DNA from: Paludibacter sp.
GTDB taxonomy: Bacteria > Bacteroidota > Bacteroidia > Bacteroidales > Paludibacteraceae
NCBI GenBank assembly: GCA_028710895.1
Contig: JAQTTH010000001.1
Span: 343,876-407,875, forward strand
Direction of reading: 5' to 3'
DNA length: 64,000 nucleotides
Part shown: one piece after another, positions 38,395 to 45,696 of the stretch
How positions within the stretch are numbered: position 1 is the stretch's first letter
How the letters are laid out: every line of letters begins with the position of its first letter
Program-made: the position numbers and the translations under genes
The notes under the pieces: model-generated
Databases searched by the model: none
Seen by the model: only the letters and a program-made list of their open reading frames with translations
What the model was told of the DNA's origin: nothing

Positions 38395-39354
38395 ATGACC
38401 GATATAAAACCCTTCATATTTCCCGATCAGAACAGATACCTGAATTACAATCAGGTAATGAAAGCAGAATTCACCGAACGTATTCAAAAAATTTCCATCA
38501 ATGCCGGATTTACTTGTCCGAACCGTGATGGCAGCAAAGGTCGTGGTGGTTGTACCTATTGCAATAACCAAAGCTTTAGCCCGGAATACTGCAAACCGGT
38601 GAAATCCGTTAGTCAACAAGTGGAAGAAGGCATCGATTTCTTCAAACACAAATACGAAAACCAGTTTTACCTCGCCTATTTTCAATCGTATACAAACACA
38701 TACGATAAACTCGACAAACTAAAAGCCATTTACGAAGAAGCCCTCTCCCACCCTCAGGTGAAAGGCATTGTGGTGGGAACGCGTCCCGATTGTGTAAACG
38801 ACGAACTACTCGATCATTTTGCAGAACTGTCGAAAAGCGTGTATGTGATGATTGAGTACGGCATAGAATCAACAAACGATGAAACGCTTGAGTTTATCAA
38901 TCGTGGTCATAATTATGCCTGCGCCGAAGATGCCATCAGAGCAACGGCCAAACGGGGAATTAAAACAGGAGCACACCTGATTCTCGGTTTACCAAAAGAA
39001 AATCGCGAAATGATACTCAGTCATGCCGACCGCGTTTCTGAGTTACCACTGACTGCCATTAAATTGCATCAATTACAATTGGTACGTAAAACAATAATGG
39101 CCAAGCAATATGTTGAAAATCCTGAGTGGTTCAACTTTTACACGGCAAACGAATATATCGATTTACTGATTGATTTTGTAGAGCGTTTAAATCCGAAAAT
39201 TGCCATAGAACGATTCATTTCTCAATCGCCACCCAGTCTGATTATTGCTCCGGAATGGGGATTGAAAAACTTTGAATTTGCTGTGAAGCTGGAGAAACGA
39301 TTAAAAGAACGGGATTCGTGGCAGGGGAAAAGGTATTTAATGCATAATGTATAA
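38395..39354 (+). CDS. TIGR01212-family radical SAM protein (YhcC-like)
   Basis: 319 residues. The N-terminal Cys cluster CPNRDGSKGRGGCTYCNN (about 36-53) matches the [4Fe-4S]/SAM-binding motif of the YhcC/TIGR01212 family, including the RGGCTYC block. Further family blocks are GIVVGTRPDCV, VMIEYGIESTNDETLEFINRGH and GAHLILGLPKENREM. C-terminal blocks include LPLTAIKLHQLQLVR and RFISQSPPSLIIAPEWG. The reaction is not established for this family. Cytoplasmic. A perfect promoter precedes it. Confidence 0.92.
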   Translation: MTDIKPFIFPDQNRYLNYNQVMKAEFTERIQKISINAGFTCPNRDGSKGRGGCTYCNNQSFSPEYCKPVKSVSQQVEEGIDFFKHKYENQFYLAYFQSYTNTYDKLDKLKAIYEEALSHPQVKGIVVGTRPDCVNDELLDHFAELSKSVYVMIEYGIESTNDETLEFINRGHNYACAEDAIRATAKRGIKTGAHLILGLPKENREMILSHADRVSELPLTAIKLHQLQLVRKTIMAKQYVENPEWFNFYTANEYIDLLIDFVERLNPKIAIERFISQSPPSLIIAPEWGLKNFEFAVKLEKRLKERDSWQGKRYLMHNV

Positions 39355-39505
39355 TTCAAAATGCACAATTAATTTTTAAAATTAGTATTTTCAAACTGAA
39401 CACTTTAATTTATAAAGCGTTTAATTAATCAAAAATAGGAAATAAAAAGCATAAAATTAGATACGCACTCATTATGAATTATGCATTCTAAATTATGAAT
39501 TAAAC
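39339..39505. repeat. AT-rich imperfect inverted repeat between the radical SAM gene and bcp
   Basis: AATGCATAAT at 39339-39348 is answered by ATTATGCATT at 39478-39487. Related words (ATAATTCA, TTATGAATTA, AATTATGAATT) are repeated on both sides. Such AATTCATAAT-rich intergenic repeats occur in Bacteroidota genomes; here it may be a decayed palindromic repeat element. No clear -7 box for bcp was found. Confidence 0.45.
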
Positions 39506-39514
39506 TAAAATATT

Positions 39515-39967
39515 ATGGGATTACAAGTAGGCGACAAAGCTCCTGCCGTATTGGGAGTAAATCAAGACGGAAAAGAATTGAAAATGGCTGATTTTGCAGG
39601 CAAAAAAGTAGTGTTATACTTTTACCCAAAAGACAACACGCCGGGTTGTACTGCTCAGGCATGTAGCTTACGTGATAATTATGACGATTTGCAAAAGGCA
39701 GGTTATGAGGTTATTGGGGTGAGTACCGACAGTGCAGCTTCGCATCAAAAATTCATTGCAAAACAAGGCTTGCCGTTTCAACTCATAGCCGACACAGACA
39801 AAAAGCTATCCGAAATATTTGGAACCTGGGGTGAAAAATCACTTTATGGCAAACAATATATGGGAACTTTCCGCACAACGTTTATCATTGACGAAACAGG
39901 AACGATTACCCGTATCATGCTTCCAAAAGAGGTGAACACAAAAATACATGCTTCACAAATCCTTTAA
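39515..39967 (+). CDS. bcp: Thiol peroxidase of the Bcp/PrxQ family
   Basis: 150 residues, standard length. Peroxidatic Cys45 lies in NTPGCTAQACSLRD, with the resolving Cys50 five residues later, the classical atypical 2-Cys arrangement. The FYPKD, GVSTDS and GTFRTTFIID blocks and the VNTKIHASQIL end are conserved. It reduces hydroperoxides with thioredoxin in the cytoplasm, useful for an anaerobe with iron-sulfur enzymes. A terminator follows at 39993. Confidence 0.96.
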   Translation: MGLQVGDKAPAVLGVNQDGKELKMADFAGKKVVLYFYPKDNTPGCTAQACSLRDNYDDLQKAGYEVIGVSTDSAASHQKFIAKQGLPFQLIADTDKKLSEIFGTWGEKSLYGKQYMGTFRTTFIIDETGTITRIMLPKEVNTKIHASQIL

Positions 39968-39992
39968 ACCGAATATTCCAACTTTACAACTT

Positions 39993-40024
39993 GAGTCTTG
40001 CCCCAAAGCAAGGCTCTTTTTTTT
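39993..40024 (+). terminator. Terminator after bcp
   Basis: GAGTCTTGC pairs with GCAAGGCTC (one wobble) over a short CCCAAA loop, followed by eight T. Confidence 0.9.
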
Positions 40025-40048
40025 CTGCCACAGCACAAAATAATTGAG

Positions 40049-40056
40049 TACCTTTG
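40049..40056 (+). promoter_or_regulatory. -7 promoter element (TACCTTTG) of the methyltransferase gene
   Basis: Exact TAnnTTTG match, 17 bases before ATG 40073. It rules out the longer frame beginning at TTG 39998, which would overlap both the bcp terminator and this promoter. Confidence 0.6.
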
Positions 40057-40072
40057 CAAAAAAAAAAACGAT

Positions 40073-41245
40073 ATGCAGAACAGTCAGACTACCACATTCT
40101 TCGAAAAAATTCAATTGCACATTAACAATAAAGAGTTGATTAAATTGACTTTAGCCGGGAAAAGAGACAAAAACTCCGATCTGAAGAAATTACTCGTTAC
40201 TCCTGTGGAATTAAAAAAAGGATATTGCCTGAATTTTGTATATCGTCACAATACAAAAGACATAACCAAAAACTTTGAGATTATAGAAGGAATTGATTTG
40301 TTGGTTAAAGCTCTCGATAATGACTTTCTGAATGCCGACTTGTTTGCTGTTTCCGAAAATATCAATCTGTCGACACTACCCAATGGAAAAACACAGTTGA
40401 AATTCAACAAACCAACTATGGTTCCAACATTTACGTTTGCACACGACAAACCCAAAGAGCGATTGATTGAAACAAAAGACAATGTATATTTACGTGAATT
40501 GGGCATTTCCAATGTTAACGGTGATGTACGTCGTGAAATGAGCGACAAGTACAAACAAATCAATCAGTATATTGAATTGTTGGCTCCGAATCTGAATGAT
40601 TTTCCGACATCAGACAATTTGCATATTGCCGACATGGGTTCGGGTAAAGGATATCTGACCTTTGCTTTGCACGATTATCTGGCTAACAAACTGAATTTAA
40701 AGGTAAAGACTACCGGCATTGAGTTTCGGCAGGAATTGGTGGATACCTGCAATACTATTGCTCACAAAGCAGGACTGACCAATTTGAGTTTCATAAAAGG
40801 AACTATCGAGAAAGCGGAACTTGACAAAATCGACATATTGATTGCCCTTCATGCCTGCGATACCGCTACCGATGATGCTATTTACAGAGGAATAAAATCC
40901 AACGCCGAACTAATTGTATGTGCTCCATGTTGCCACAAACAGATTCGCAAAGCGATGAATGTTACAAATGAGTTGAACAATATAACCCGGTTTGGCATTC
41001 TAAAGGAACGTCAGGCTGAAATTATCACAGACACTATACGTGCCATGATTTTGGAAGCTTATGGATATAAAACAAATGTGTTTGAGTTTATTTCGCTGGA
41101 GCATACACCTAAAAATGTAATGATTGTGGGTCGGAAAAATACTGACAAGAAAATTGATAAAGAACAGATTTTAGATAATATTGCTGCAATAAAAAACCTG
41201 TATAGTATCGAAAAACATTACCTGGAAACATTGCTTGGTATTTAG
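40073..41245 (+). CDS. SAM-dependent methyltransferase (Methyltransf_32-like)
   Basis: 390 residues from ATG 40073, chosen because the promoter and the bcp terminator lie just upstream. The N-terminal ~170 residues are a family-specific domain. The Rossmann methyltransferase core starts with ADMGSGKGYLTFAL (about 184-197), then TGIEFRQELVDTC, a LIALHACDTATDDAI strand, and VCAPCCHKQIRKAM near 280. This CAPCCH block is typical of PF13679-like proteins. The substrate is unknown; RNA or protein are possible. GH16 follows 25 bases downstream. Confidence 0.85.
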   Translation: MQNSQTTTFFEKIQLHINNKELIKLTLAGKRDKNSDLKKLLVTPVELKKGYCLNFVYRHNTKDITKNFEIIEGIDLLVKALDNDFLNADLFAVSENINLSTLPNGKTQLKFNKPTMVPTFTFAHDKPKERLIETKDNVYLRELGISNVNGDVRREMSDKYKQINQYIELLAPNLNDFPTSDNLHIADMGSGKGYLTFALHDYLANKLNLKVKTTGIEFRQELVDTCNTIAHKAGLTNLSFIKGTIEKAELDKIDILIALHACDTATDDAIYRGIKSNAELIVCAPCCHKQIRKAMNVTNELNNITRFGILKERQAEIITDTIRAMILEAYGYKTNVFEFISLEHTPKNVMIVGRKNTDKKIDKEQILDNIAAIKNLYSIEKHYLETLLGI

Positions 41246-41270
41246 CCTTTTGATATCAAATGTTTAATCA

Positions 41271-42020
41271 ATGAAAATCAAGTTATTACTAGCCATCTCG
41301 CTCTTTACACTTCAGCTTCGGGGACAAAACTGGAAATTAGTTTGGGCTGATGAATTCAACTATACCGGTTTGCCTGATACCACCAAATGGATTCACGAAG
41401 TTGGTAATATCAGAAATCGGGAACTTGAATTTTATACCTACCGACGCTTAGAAAACAGCAACGTTGAAAATGGACAGTTACACATAATTGCCCGTAAAAA
41501 GAATTTTCAAAAAGCAGATTACACTTCAGCAAGATTGTCGACCGATGGTAAGTTTAAATTTACCTATGGTAAAATTGAGGCCCGAATAAAAGCTCCGAAA
41601 GGCAAAGGTATCTGGCCTGCTTTCTGGCTATTGGGGCAAAACATAAAGCAGGTGAAGAGTCCTAAATGTGGTGAAATTGATATCATGGAGCATGTGAACA
41701 ACGAAAACAGGATTCACAGCACCATGCATTGGGACGACAAGGGACTTATAAGCTTCGGAACAAAGAAAGAGTGCGATGTTGAACAGTTTCACACATACAC
41801 TGTTGAATGGGATAGAAAGAAAATTTTGTGGCTTTTGGATGGTGAAAAGTATTTCGAAGGAACGATAAGTCGGGAGAAGAAAAATGCCGATGAGTTTCGT
41901 CATCCATTTTACATTATTCTTAATTTGGCTATAGGTGGTAGTTGGCCGGGCAAACCTGATAGTACAACCCTGTTTCCAGATACATTGAGCATTGATTATG
42001 TGCGGGTTTATAAAAAATAA
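41271..42020 (+). CDS. GH16 family beta-glucanase
   Basis: 249 residues with a short signal peptide (about 1-18, ending LRGQ). The GH16 catalytic motif is GEIDIMEHV near 134-142, with the two catalytic Glu flanking the Asp (E-x-D-x-x-E). Other GH16 hallmarks are LVWADEFNYTGLPDTTKW at the N-terminus, YGKIEARIKAPKGKGIWPAFWLL in the middle, and ILNLAIGGSWPG with IDYVRVYK at the end. This is laminarinase/licheninase-like and cuts beta-1,3 or mixed-linkage glucans. It stands apart from any Sus genes. Confidence 0.95.
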   Translation: MKIKLLLAISLFTLQLRGQNWKLVWADEFNYTGLPDTTKWIHEVGNIRNRELEFYTYRRLENSNVENGQLHIIARKKNFQKADYTSARLSTDGKFKFTYGKIEARIKAPKGKGIWPAFWLLGQNIKQVKSPKCGEIDIMEHVNNENRIHSTMHWDDKGLISFGTKKECDVEQFHTYTVEWDRKKILWLLDGEKYFEGTISREKKNADEFRHPFYIILNLAIGGSWPGKPDSTTLFPDTLSIDYVRVYKK

Positions 42021-42048
42021 AACTACCGGGGAACATACAGTAGTTTTT
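42019..42048 (+). terminator. Weak terminator hairpin after the GH16 gene
   Basis: AAAACTAC / GTAGTTTT with a 13-base loop starting at the stop codon, followed by a short T-rich stretch. Confidence 0.4.
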
Positions 42049-42065
42049 ACACTAAAAATACGATC

Positions 42066-42659
42066 ATGGGAAATCATAACCCCACAATATATTTAATTCC
42101 TCGTTGGGCAGGAAACGTTCATTCCGATTGGTATGATTGGCTATCAACTGAAATTAAATCAAAATATCAGATTGACATTGTCCGGCTTGAAATGCCAGAT
42201 TGGAATGAACCAAACGTTACCGAGTCGGTTTCATTTCTGACTTCAAATATCAAGGAACTGGATGAAAATACCTATTTCATAGGGCATAGTGTTGGTTGTC
42301 AGGCAATACTTCGTTTTTTGAACGAACAGTCTAAAACGAATAAACAACTAAAAATTGGTGGATTCCTATTTATTGCAGGTTGGTTGGAAGTTGACAACCC
42401 ATGGATTACTTTAAAACCGTGGTTAGAAATTGAAAGTATTGATTTTGAATTCGTTTCAAATAATGTAGGTTATAAAAAGCTCGTAATTTCAACAAATGAC
42501 CCTTTCACTTCGGATTATGAGAGAAACAAGTTGCTATTTAATAGATATTTAAGTACAAAAACAAACATATATCCGAATAAATTGCATTTCAACAATAAAG
42601 AAGAAATAGATGTAATGCGTGAAGTTGAAGAATTGATTTTACATCATCAAAACAAATAA
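42066..42659 (+). CDS. RBBP9/YdeN-family alpha/beta hydrolase
   Basis: 197 residues, the typical length of the RBBP9 serine-hydrolase family. The nucleophile elbow is GHSVGCQAILRF near residues 75-86. The candidate acid is the Asp in STNDPFTSDYE (near 142) and the candidate His is in LHFNNKEEI (near 178), so the triad looks complete. The N-terminus IYLIPRWAGNVHSDWYDWL matches the family start. Substrate unknown, cytoplasmic. Confidence 0.87.
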   Translation: MGNHNPTIYLIPRWAGNVHSDWYDWLSTEIKSKYQIDIVRLEMPDWNEPNVTESVSFLTSNIKELDENTYFIGHSVGCQAILRFLNEQSKTNKQLKIGGFLFIAGWLEVDNPWITLKPWLEIESIDFEFVSNNVGYKKLVISTNDPFTSDYERNKLLFNRYLSTKTNIYPNKLHFNNKEEIDVMREVEELILHHQNK

Positions 42660-42690
42660 ATAAGGCAATGAAATAATTCTTACTTTCAAA

Positions 42691-42719
42691 TTGTAAGTAG
42701 ATTTTTTTTTCTACATTTG
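42691..42719 (+). promoter_or_regulatory. Promoter of ppa
   Basis: TTG at 42691 and TACATTTG at 42712-42719, with 18 bases between, matching the Bacteroidota -33/-7 layout. The leader is 46 bases. Confidence 0.6.
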
Positions 42720-42765
42720 CACCCTCAAAAAAACTAACTAAAAAATAGATTTAAACTAGAAACAT

Positions 42766-43332
42766 ATGCGAAGTAATTTCAATCCATGGCATCAGGTTAC
42801 CCCTCACACCGAAGCAAACGATGTAGTAAAAGGTATCATTGAGATTCCGAAAGGCAACCGTGCTAAATACGAATTAGATAAAGAAAGTGGTCTTTTACGC
42901 TTAGACAGAGTTCTGTACTCTTCGATGTATTACCCTCACAACTACGGGTTTATACCACAGAGCTATTGCGACGATCATGACCCGCTTGATATCCTGATTC
43001 TTTCTCAAATAGAAGTTGTTCCATTGTGTATTGTAGAAGCCAAAGTAATTGGTGTAATGCGTATGTTGGACAATGGCGAAGCAGATGATAAAATTATTGC
43101 CGTGGCCGCTGGTGACCCAAGTGTAACTCACTACAACGATATTTCGGAACTACCACCTCACATGACTGCTGAAATCATGAGTTTTTTTGAGGATTACACC
43201 AAACTTGAAAATAAAACGGTAGTTGTTGAAAAATTCTTTGATAAAGAAACTGCCATGAAAATTTTGGACGATAGCTATAAAATGTACCAAAAGCATTATG
43301 GTGAACTGCACAAATGGTTTTTCGGCAAATAA
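42766..43332 (+). CDS. ppa: Family I inorganic pyrophosphatase
   Basis: 188 residues. It hydrolyses pyrophosphate released by biosynthesis. The metal-binding signature [11 protein letters not shown] is near residues 66-76. [16 protein letters not shown] (substrate Lys/Arg/Glu) precedes it, with [15 protein letters not shown] and [14 protein letters not shown] downstream. Length and motifs are normal. It has its own promoter and shares a long bidirectional hairpin with the convergent dus gene. Confidence 0.96.
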   Translation: MRSNFNPWHQVTPHTEANDVVKGIIEIPKGNRAKYELDKESGLLRLDRVLYSSMYYPHNYGFIPQSYCDDHDPLDILILSQIEVVPLCIVEAKVIGVMRMLDNGEADDKIIAVAAGDPSVTHYNDISELPPHMTAEIMSFFEDYTKLENKTVVVEKFFDKETAMKILDDSYKMYQKHYGELHKWFFGK

Positions 43333-43351
43333 TTAACTACTTCAAATACAA

Positions 43352-43397
43352 AAGAATCCCCGTTAAAACGAAATTGTTTAACGGGGATTCTTATTTT
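43352..43397. terminator. Bidirectional terminator between ppa and dus
   Basis: Perfect 16-bp inverted repeat AAGAATCCCCGTTAAA / TTTAACGGGGATTCTT with a 9-base loop, followed on the plus strand by ATTTTATC. It sits between convergent genes. Confidence 0.85.
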
Positions 43398-44385
43398 ATC
43401 TGCTTTCTATTTTCCGAATTACTTCCAGTGCTTCGTCACAGCTTTTTGTATGCATCAGTTGATCGCGCCAATATGCAGCTCCTTCAAACCCATTGAGATA
43501 AATCTTGAAGAATCGTTTCAACACATTGTAGTTCTGCGTTTTCCCCCAGGTTGAATCATAAAGCGTTATGTGTTTTATTAATAAGCTAATTCGCATTTCC
43601 ATAGTAATTTCGGGAAGCGATTTATTAAACATCCAGGGGTTTTTGAAAACACCCGTACCAACCATCACACCATCCACACCGTATTGTTGAACATGACTAA
43701 TAGCTGTAGCATAGCTTGTTACATCTCCATTTCCAAGAATAAACGTTTCCGATTTTCGTTCATTCCTAAGCTTAACCGCCTTAGCAATCTCGTCCCACAT
43801 GGCTTCGCCTTCAGATTGCATTTTCTGCGTACGGCCATGAATGGTGATAGCTGCCGGATTTTCGTCCAGCAAATTGCCGATCCACTTTTCAGTAATCACT
43901 TCATTGAAACCAAGTCGGGTTTTCACACTTACCGGCAATCGTGTACCTTCTTTCGTAGCGACTATAATTTCTCGTGCAAGCTCCGGATAATTGATTAATG
44001 CTGAGCAACTTTTATTCTTCACCACCTTCTTTACAGGACATCCCATATTGATATCAATCCCATCAAATTGCCCCATTTCGGAAATCAGTTCAGCACTTTC
44101 ACGAAACTTATCAGGGTCGGAACCCCAAATTTGTGCCACCAGTTTAGTGTTCGTTTTATTGAGCCATTCCCGTTCCGAATCACTCACCACCAATCGACTG
44201 CTCACATTTTTACGACCAATTTCGTTGCAAAGCCCGTCGGTGGAAGTAAATTCAGTAAACAGTACATTCAATGCTTCGGAATCGGACACAGAACGGATTA
44301 CTTCACGGAAAACCGTATCAGTAACATCCTCCATTGGCGCCAAAGCGATAATTGGTCGCGAAATTTCTTGCCAAAAATTAGTCAT
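43396..44385 (-). CDS. tRNA-dihydrouridine synthase
   Basis: 329 residues of the Dus family, FMN enzymes that reduce uridines in tRNA. Motifs are IALAPMEDVTDTVFR at the N-terminus (FMN-binding start) and GIDINMGCPVKKVVKNKSCSAL (about 100-120) with the catalytic Cys. VSVKTRLGF, ITIHGRTQKMQSEG, and GNGDVTSYATAISHVQQYGVDGVMVGTG follow. The exact Dus subtype is not assigned. It overlaps the 3' end of trhO by 8 bases, so the two tRNA-modification genes are one operon. Confidence 0.93.
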   Translation of the reverse strand: MTNFWQEISRPIIALAPMEDVTDTVFREVIRSVSDSEALNVLFTEFTSTDGLCNEIGRKNVSSRLVVSDSEREWLNKTNTKLVAQIWGSDPDKFRESAELISEMGQFDGIDINMGCPVKKVVKNKSCSALINYPELAREIIVATKEGTRLPVSVKTRLGFNEVITEKWIGNLLDENPAAITIHGRTQKMQSEGEAMWDEIAKAVKLRNERKSETFILGNGDVTSYATAISHVQQYGVDGVMVGTGVFKNPWMFNKSLPEITMEMRISLLIKHITLYDSTWGKTQNYNVLKRFFKIYLNGFEGAAYWRDQLMHTKSCDEALEVIRKIESR

Positions 44386-45421
44386 TTGTTACACGATTGG
44401 CAAATTGAGGACGCAGTCGGCTTTTAAAAATCTTGCTATCAGCATATTTCTGAGCATGAACAGAGCGAAGATTGACCTGTTCGTCTTTTGGAAGATGGTA
44501 AATCGTTTGACACTCCTCCGTGCAACAACCTTCGTACTTTGCAGCGCATTCAGAACACTGAATAAATAACAAATGACAATCATTGTTGGCACAATTCGTA
44601 TGTGTATCAGCTGGTTTACCACATTGGTGACAGCGGGAAATAACCTGTCCATCAACCGATTCACCCAAACGTTCGTCGAAAACAAAGTTTTTGCCATAAA
44701 ATTTGGATTCAACGCCCAATTGCTTGATTTGCTGAGCATATTCGATAATGCCACCGTACAATTGCGATACATTCTCAAAACCATTGTGAAGCAGGAATGA
44801 ACTGGCTTTTTCGCAACGAATACCCCCAGTACAGTACAGTAAAAACTCCTTATCTTTGTCGTCTTTATATTTATCAAGCACCAATTGAATTTCCTCGCGG
44901 AAGGTATCCACATCCGGACAAAATGCATTTTTGAAATGCCCGATTTCGCTTTCGTAGTGATTACGCATATCCACAACAATAGTTCCGGGCTTATCAATAG
45001 CCTCGTGAAACTCAAGCGCAGTAAGGTGCTTCCCTACTTTCGACAAGTCGTAAGTATTATCTTCAAGTCCGTCGGCAACAATTTTAGGACGCACTTTAAT
45101 GGTGAGTTTGTAAAACGATTTTCCATCGTCTTCAATCGCCCATTTAATAGGCACATTGTTCAATTCCGGGATTGAATACAAATACTTCATAAACTCATCT
45201 ACATGCTGTTCAGGTACATTCATTTGAGCATTAATTCCTTCCCGGGCAATATAAATTCGTCCAAAACAATTCAACCCATCCAGGTTTCGGTAGAAATCAT
45301 TTCTAAACTCCTGAGCATCTTCAATATTAAAGTATTTATAAAACGAAAGCGTTTTACGTTTAAACGTTTCATTCATTAGTCGTTCCTTAAGTACTCTTTT
45401 GTCAATCCGATTTTCTAACAT
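44378..45421 (-). CDS. trhO: tRNA uridine(34) hydroxylase, rhodanese family (TrhO/YceA)
   Basis: 347 residues from ATG 45421; a TTG twelve bases further upstream is less likely. The N-terminal UPF0176 domain has GRIYIAREGINAQMNVPE. The rhodanese domain (about 140-235) has VVDMRNHYESEIGHFKNA and the active Cys loop YCTGGIRCEKASSFL. The C-terminal Cys-rich zinc-binding part has CHQCGKPADTHTNCANNDCH. TrhO makes 5-hydroxyuridine at the tRNA wobble position. Translationally coupled to dus (8-base overlap). Confidence 0.93.
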   Translation of the reverse strand: MLENRIDKRVLKERLMNETFKRKTLSFYKYFNIEDAQEFRNDFYRNLDGLNCFGRIYIAREGINAQMNVPEQHVDEFMKYLYSIPELNNVPIKWAIEDDGKSFYKLTIKVRPKIVADGLEDNTYDLSKVGKHLTALEFHEAIDKPGTIVVDMRNHYESEIGHFKNAFCPDVDTFREEIQLVLDKYKDDKDKEFLLYCTGGIRCEKASSFLLHNGFENVSQLYGGIIEYAQQIKQLGVESKFYGKNFVFDERLGESVDGQVISRCHQCGKPADTHTNCANNDCHLLFIQCSECAAKYEGCCTEECQTIYHLPKDEQVNLRSVHAQKYADSKIFKSRLRPQFANRVTND

Positions 45422-45543
45422 ACACTTGTTCAATTAATAATATTCATCAGTAAGTCTGATTATTATGGTCATAAAGTACTGCATAACAAACTCACATTGA
45501 ATTTTGTTTTGGGACACAGTTCACTGGAATCGTATTTTGGGTT

Positions 45544-45592
45544 AGCCACATGATTTTTAAGAACGCCCGGTATTTCATGAGCCACATAATTT
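45544..45592. repeat. Direct repeat upstream of the purL promoter
   Basis: AGCCACATGATTT (45544-45556) and AGCCACATAATTT (45580-45592) are identical at 12 of 13 bases and start 36 bases apart. The second copy lies just upstream of the -7 element, inside the spacer. It could be an operator; no known site was recognised. Confidence 0.5.
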
Positions 45593-45595
45593 GAC

Positions 45596-45603
45596 TATCT
45601 TTG
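45596..45603 (+). promoter_or_regulatory. -7 promoter element of purL (TATCTTTG)
   Basis: Exact TAnnTTTG match, 93 bases before the purL start. The -33 position holds TTTC. The remaining trhO-purL gap (45422-45543) shows nothing further. Confidence 0.55.
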
Positions 45604-45696
45604 CGTTCGAATTGCAGACTCAATTGCATTAAGCCTAACATGCAATATATCTGCACATTACATTTATTCCGAAACATCATTACTTCAAAATAAATT

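Noticed and set aside
43991-44569. 192-codon plus-strand frame across the dus/trhO overlap
   Set aside because: Antisense to two recognised genes, Ser/Thr/Arg-rich shadow protein.
44389-45015. 208-codon minus-strand frame within trhO
   Set aside because: Same strand, shifted frame inside the well-supported TrhO gene; the product is low-complexity and matches no family.
45492-45680. 62-codon minus-strand frame in the trhO-purL gap
   Set aside because: It covers the purL promoter and direct repeats, has no ribosome site and no recognisable product.
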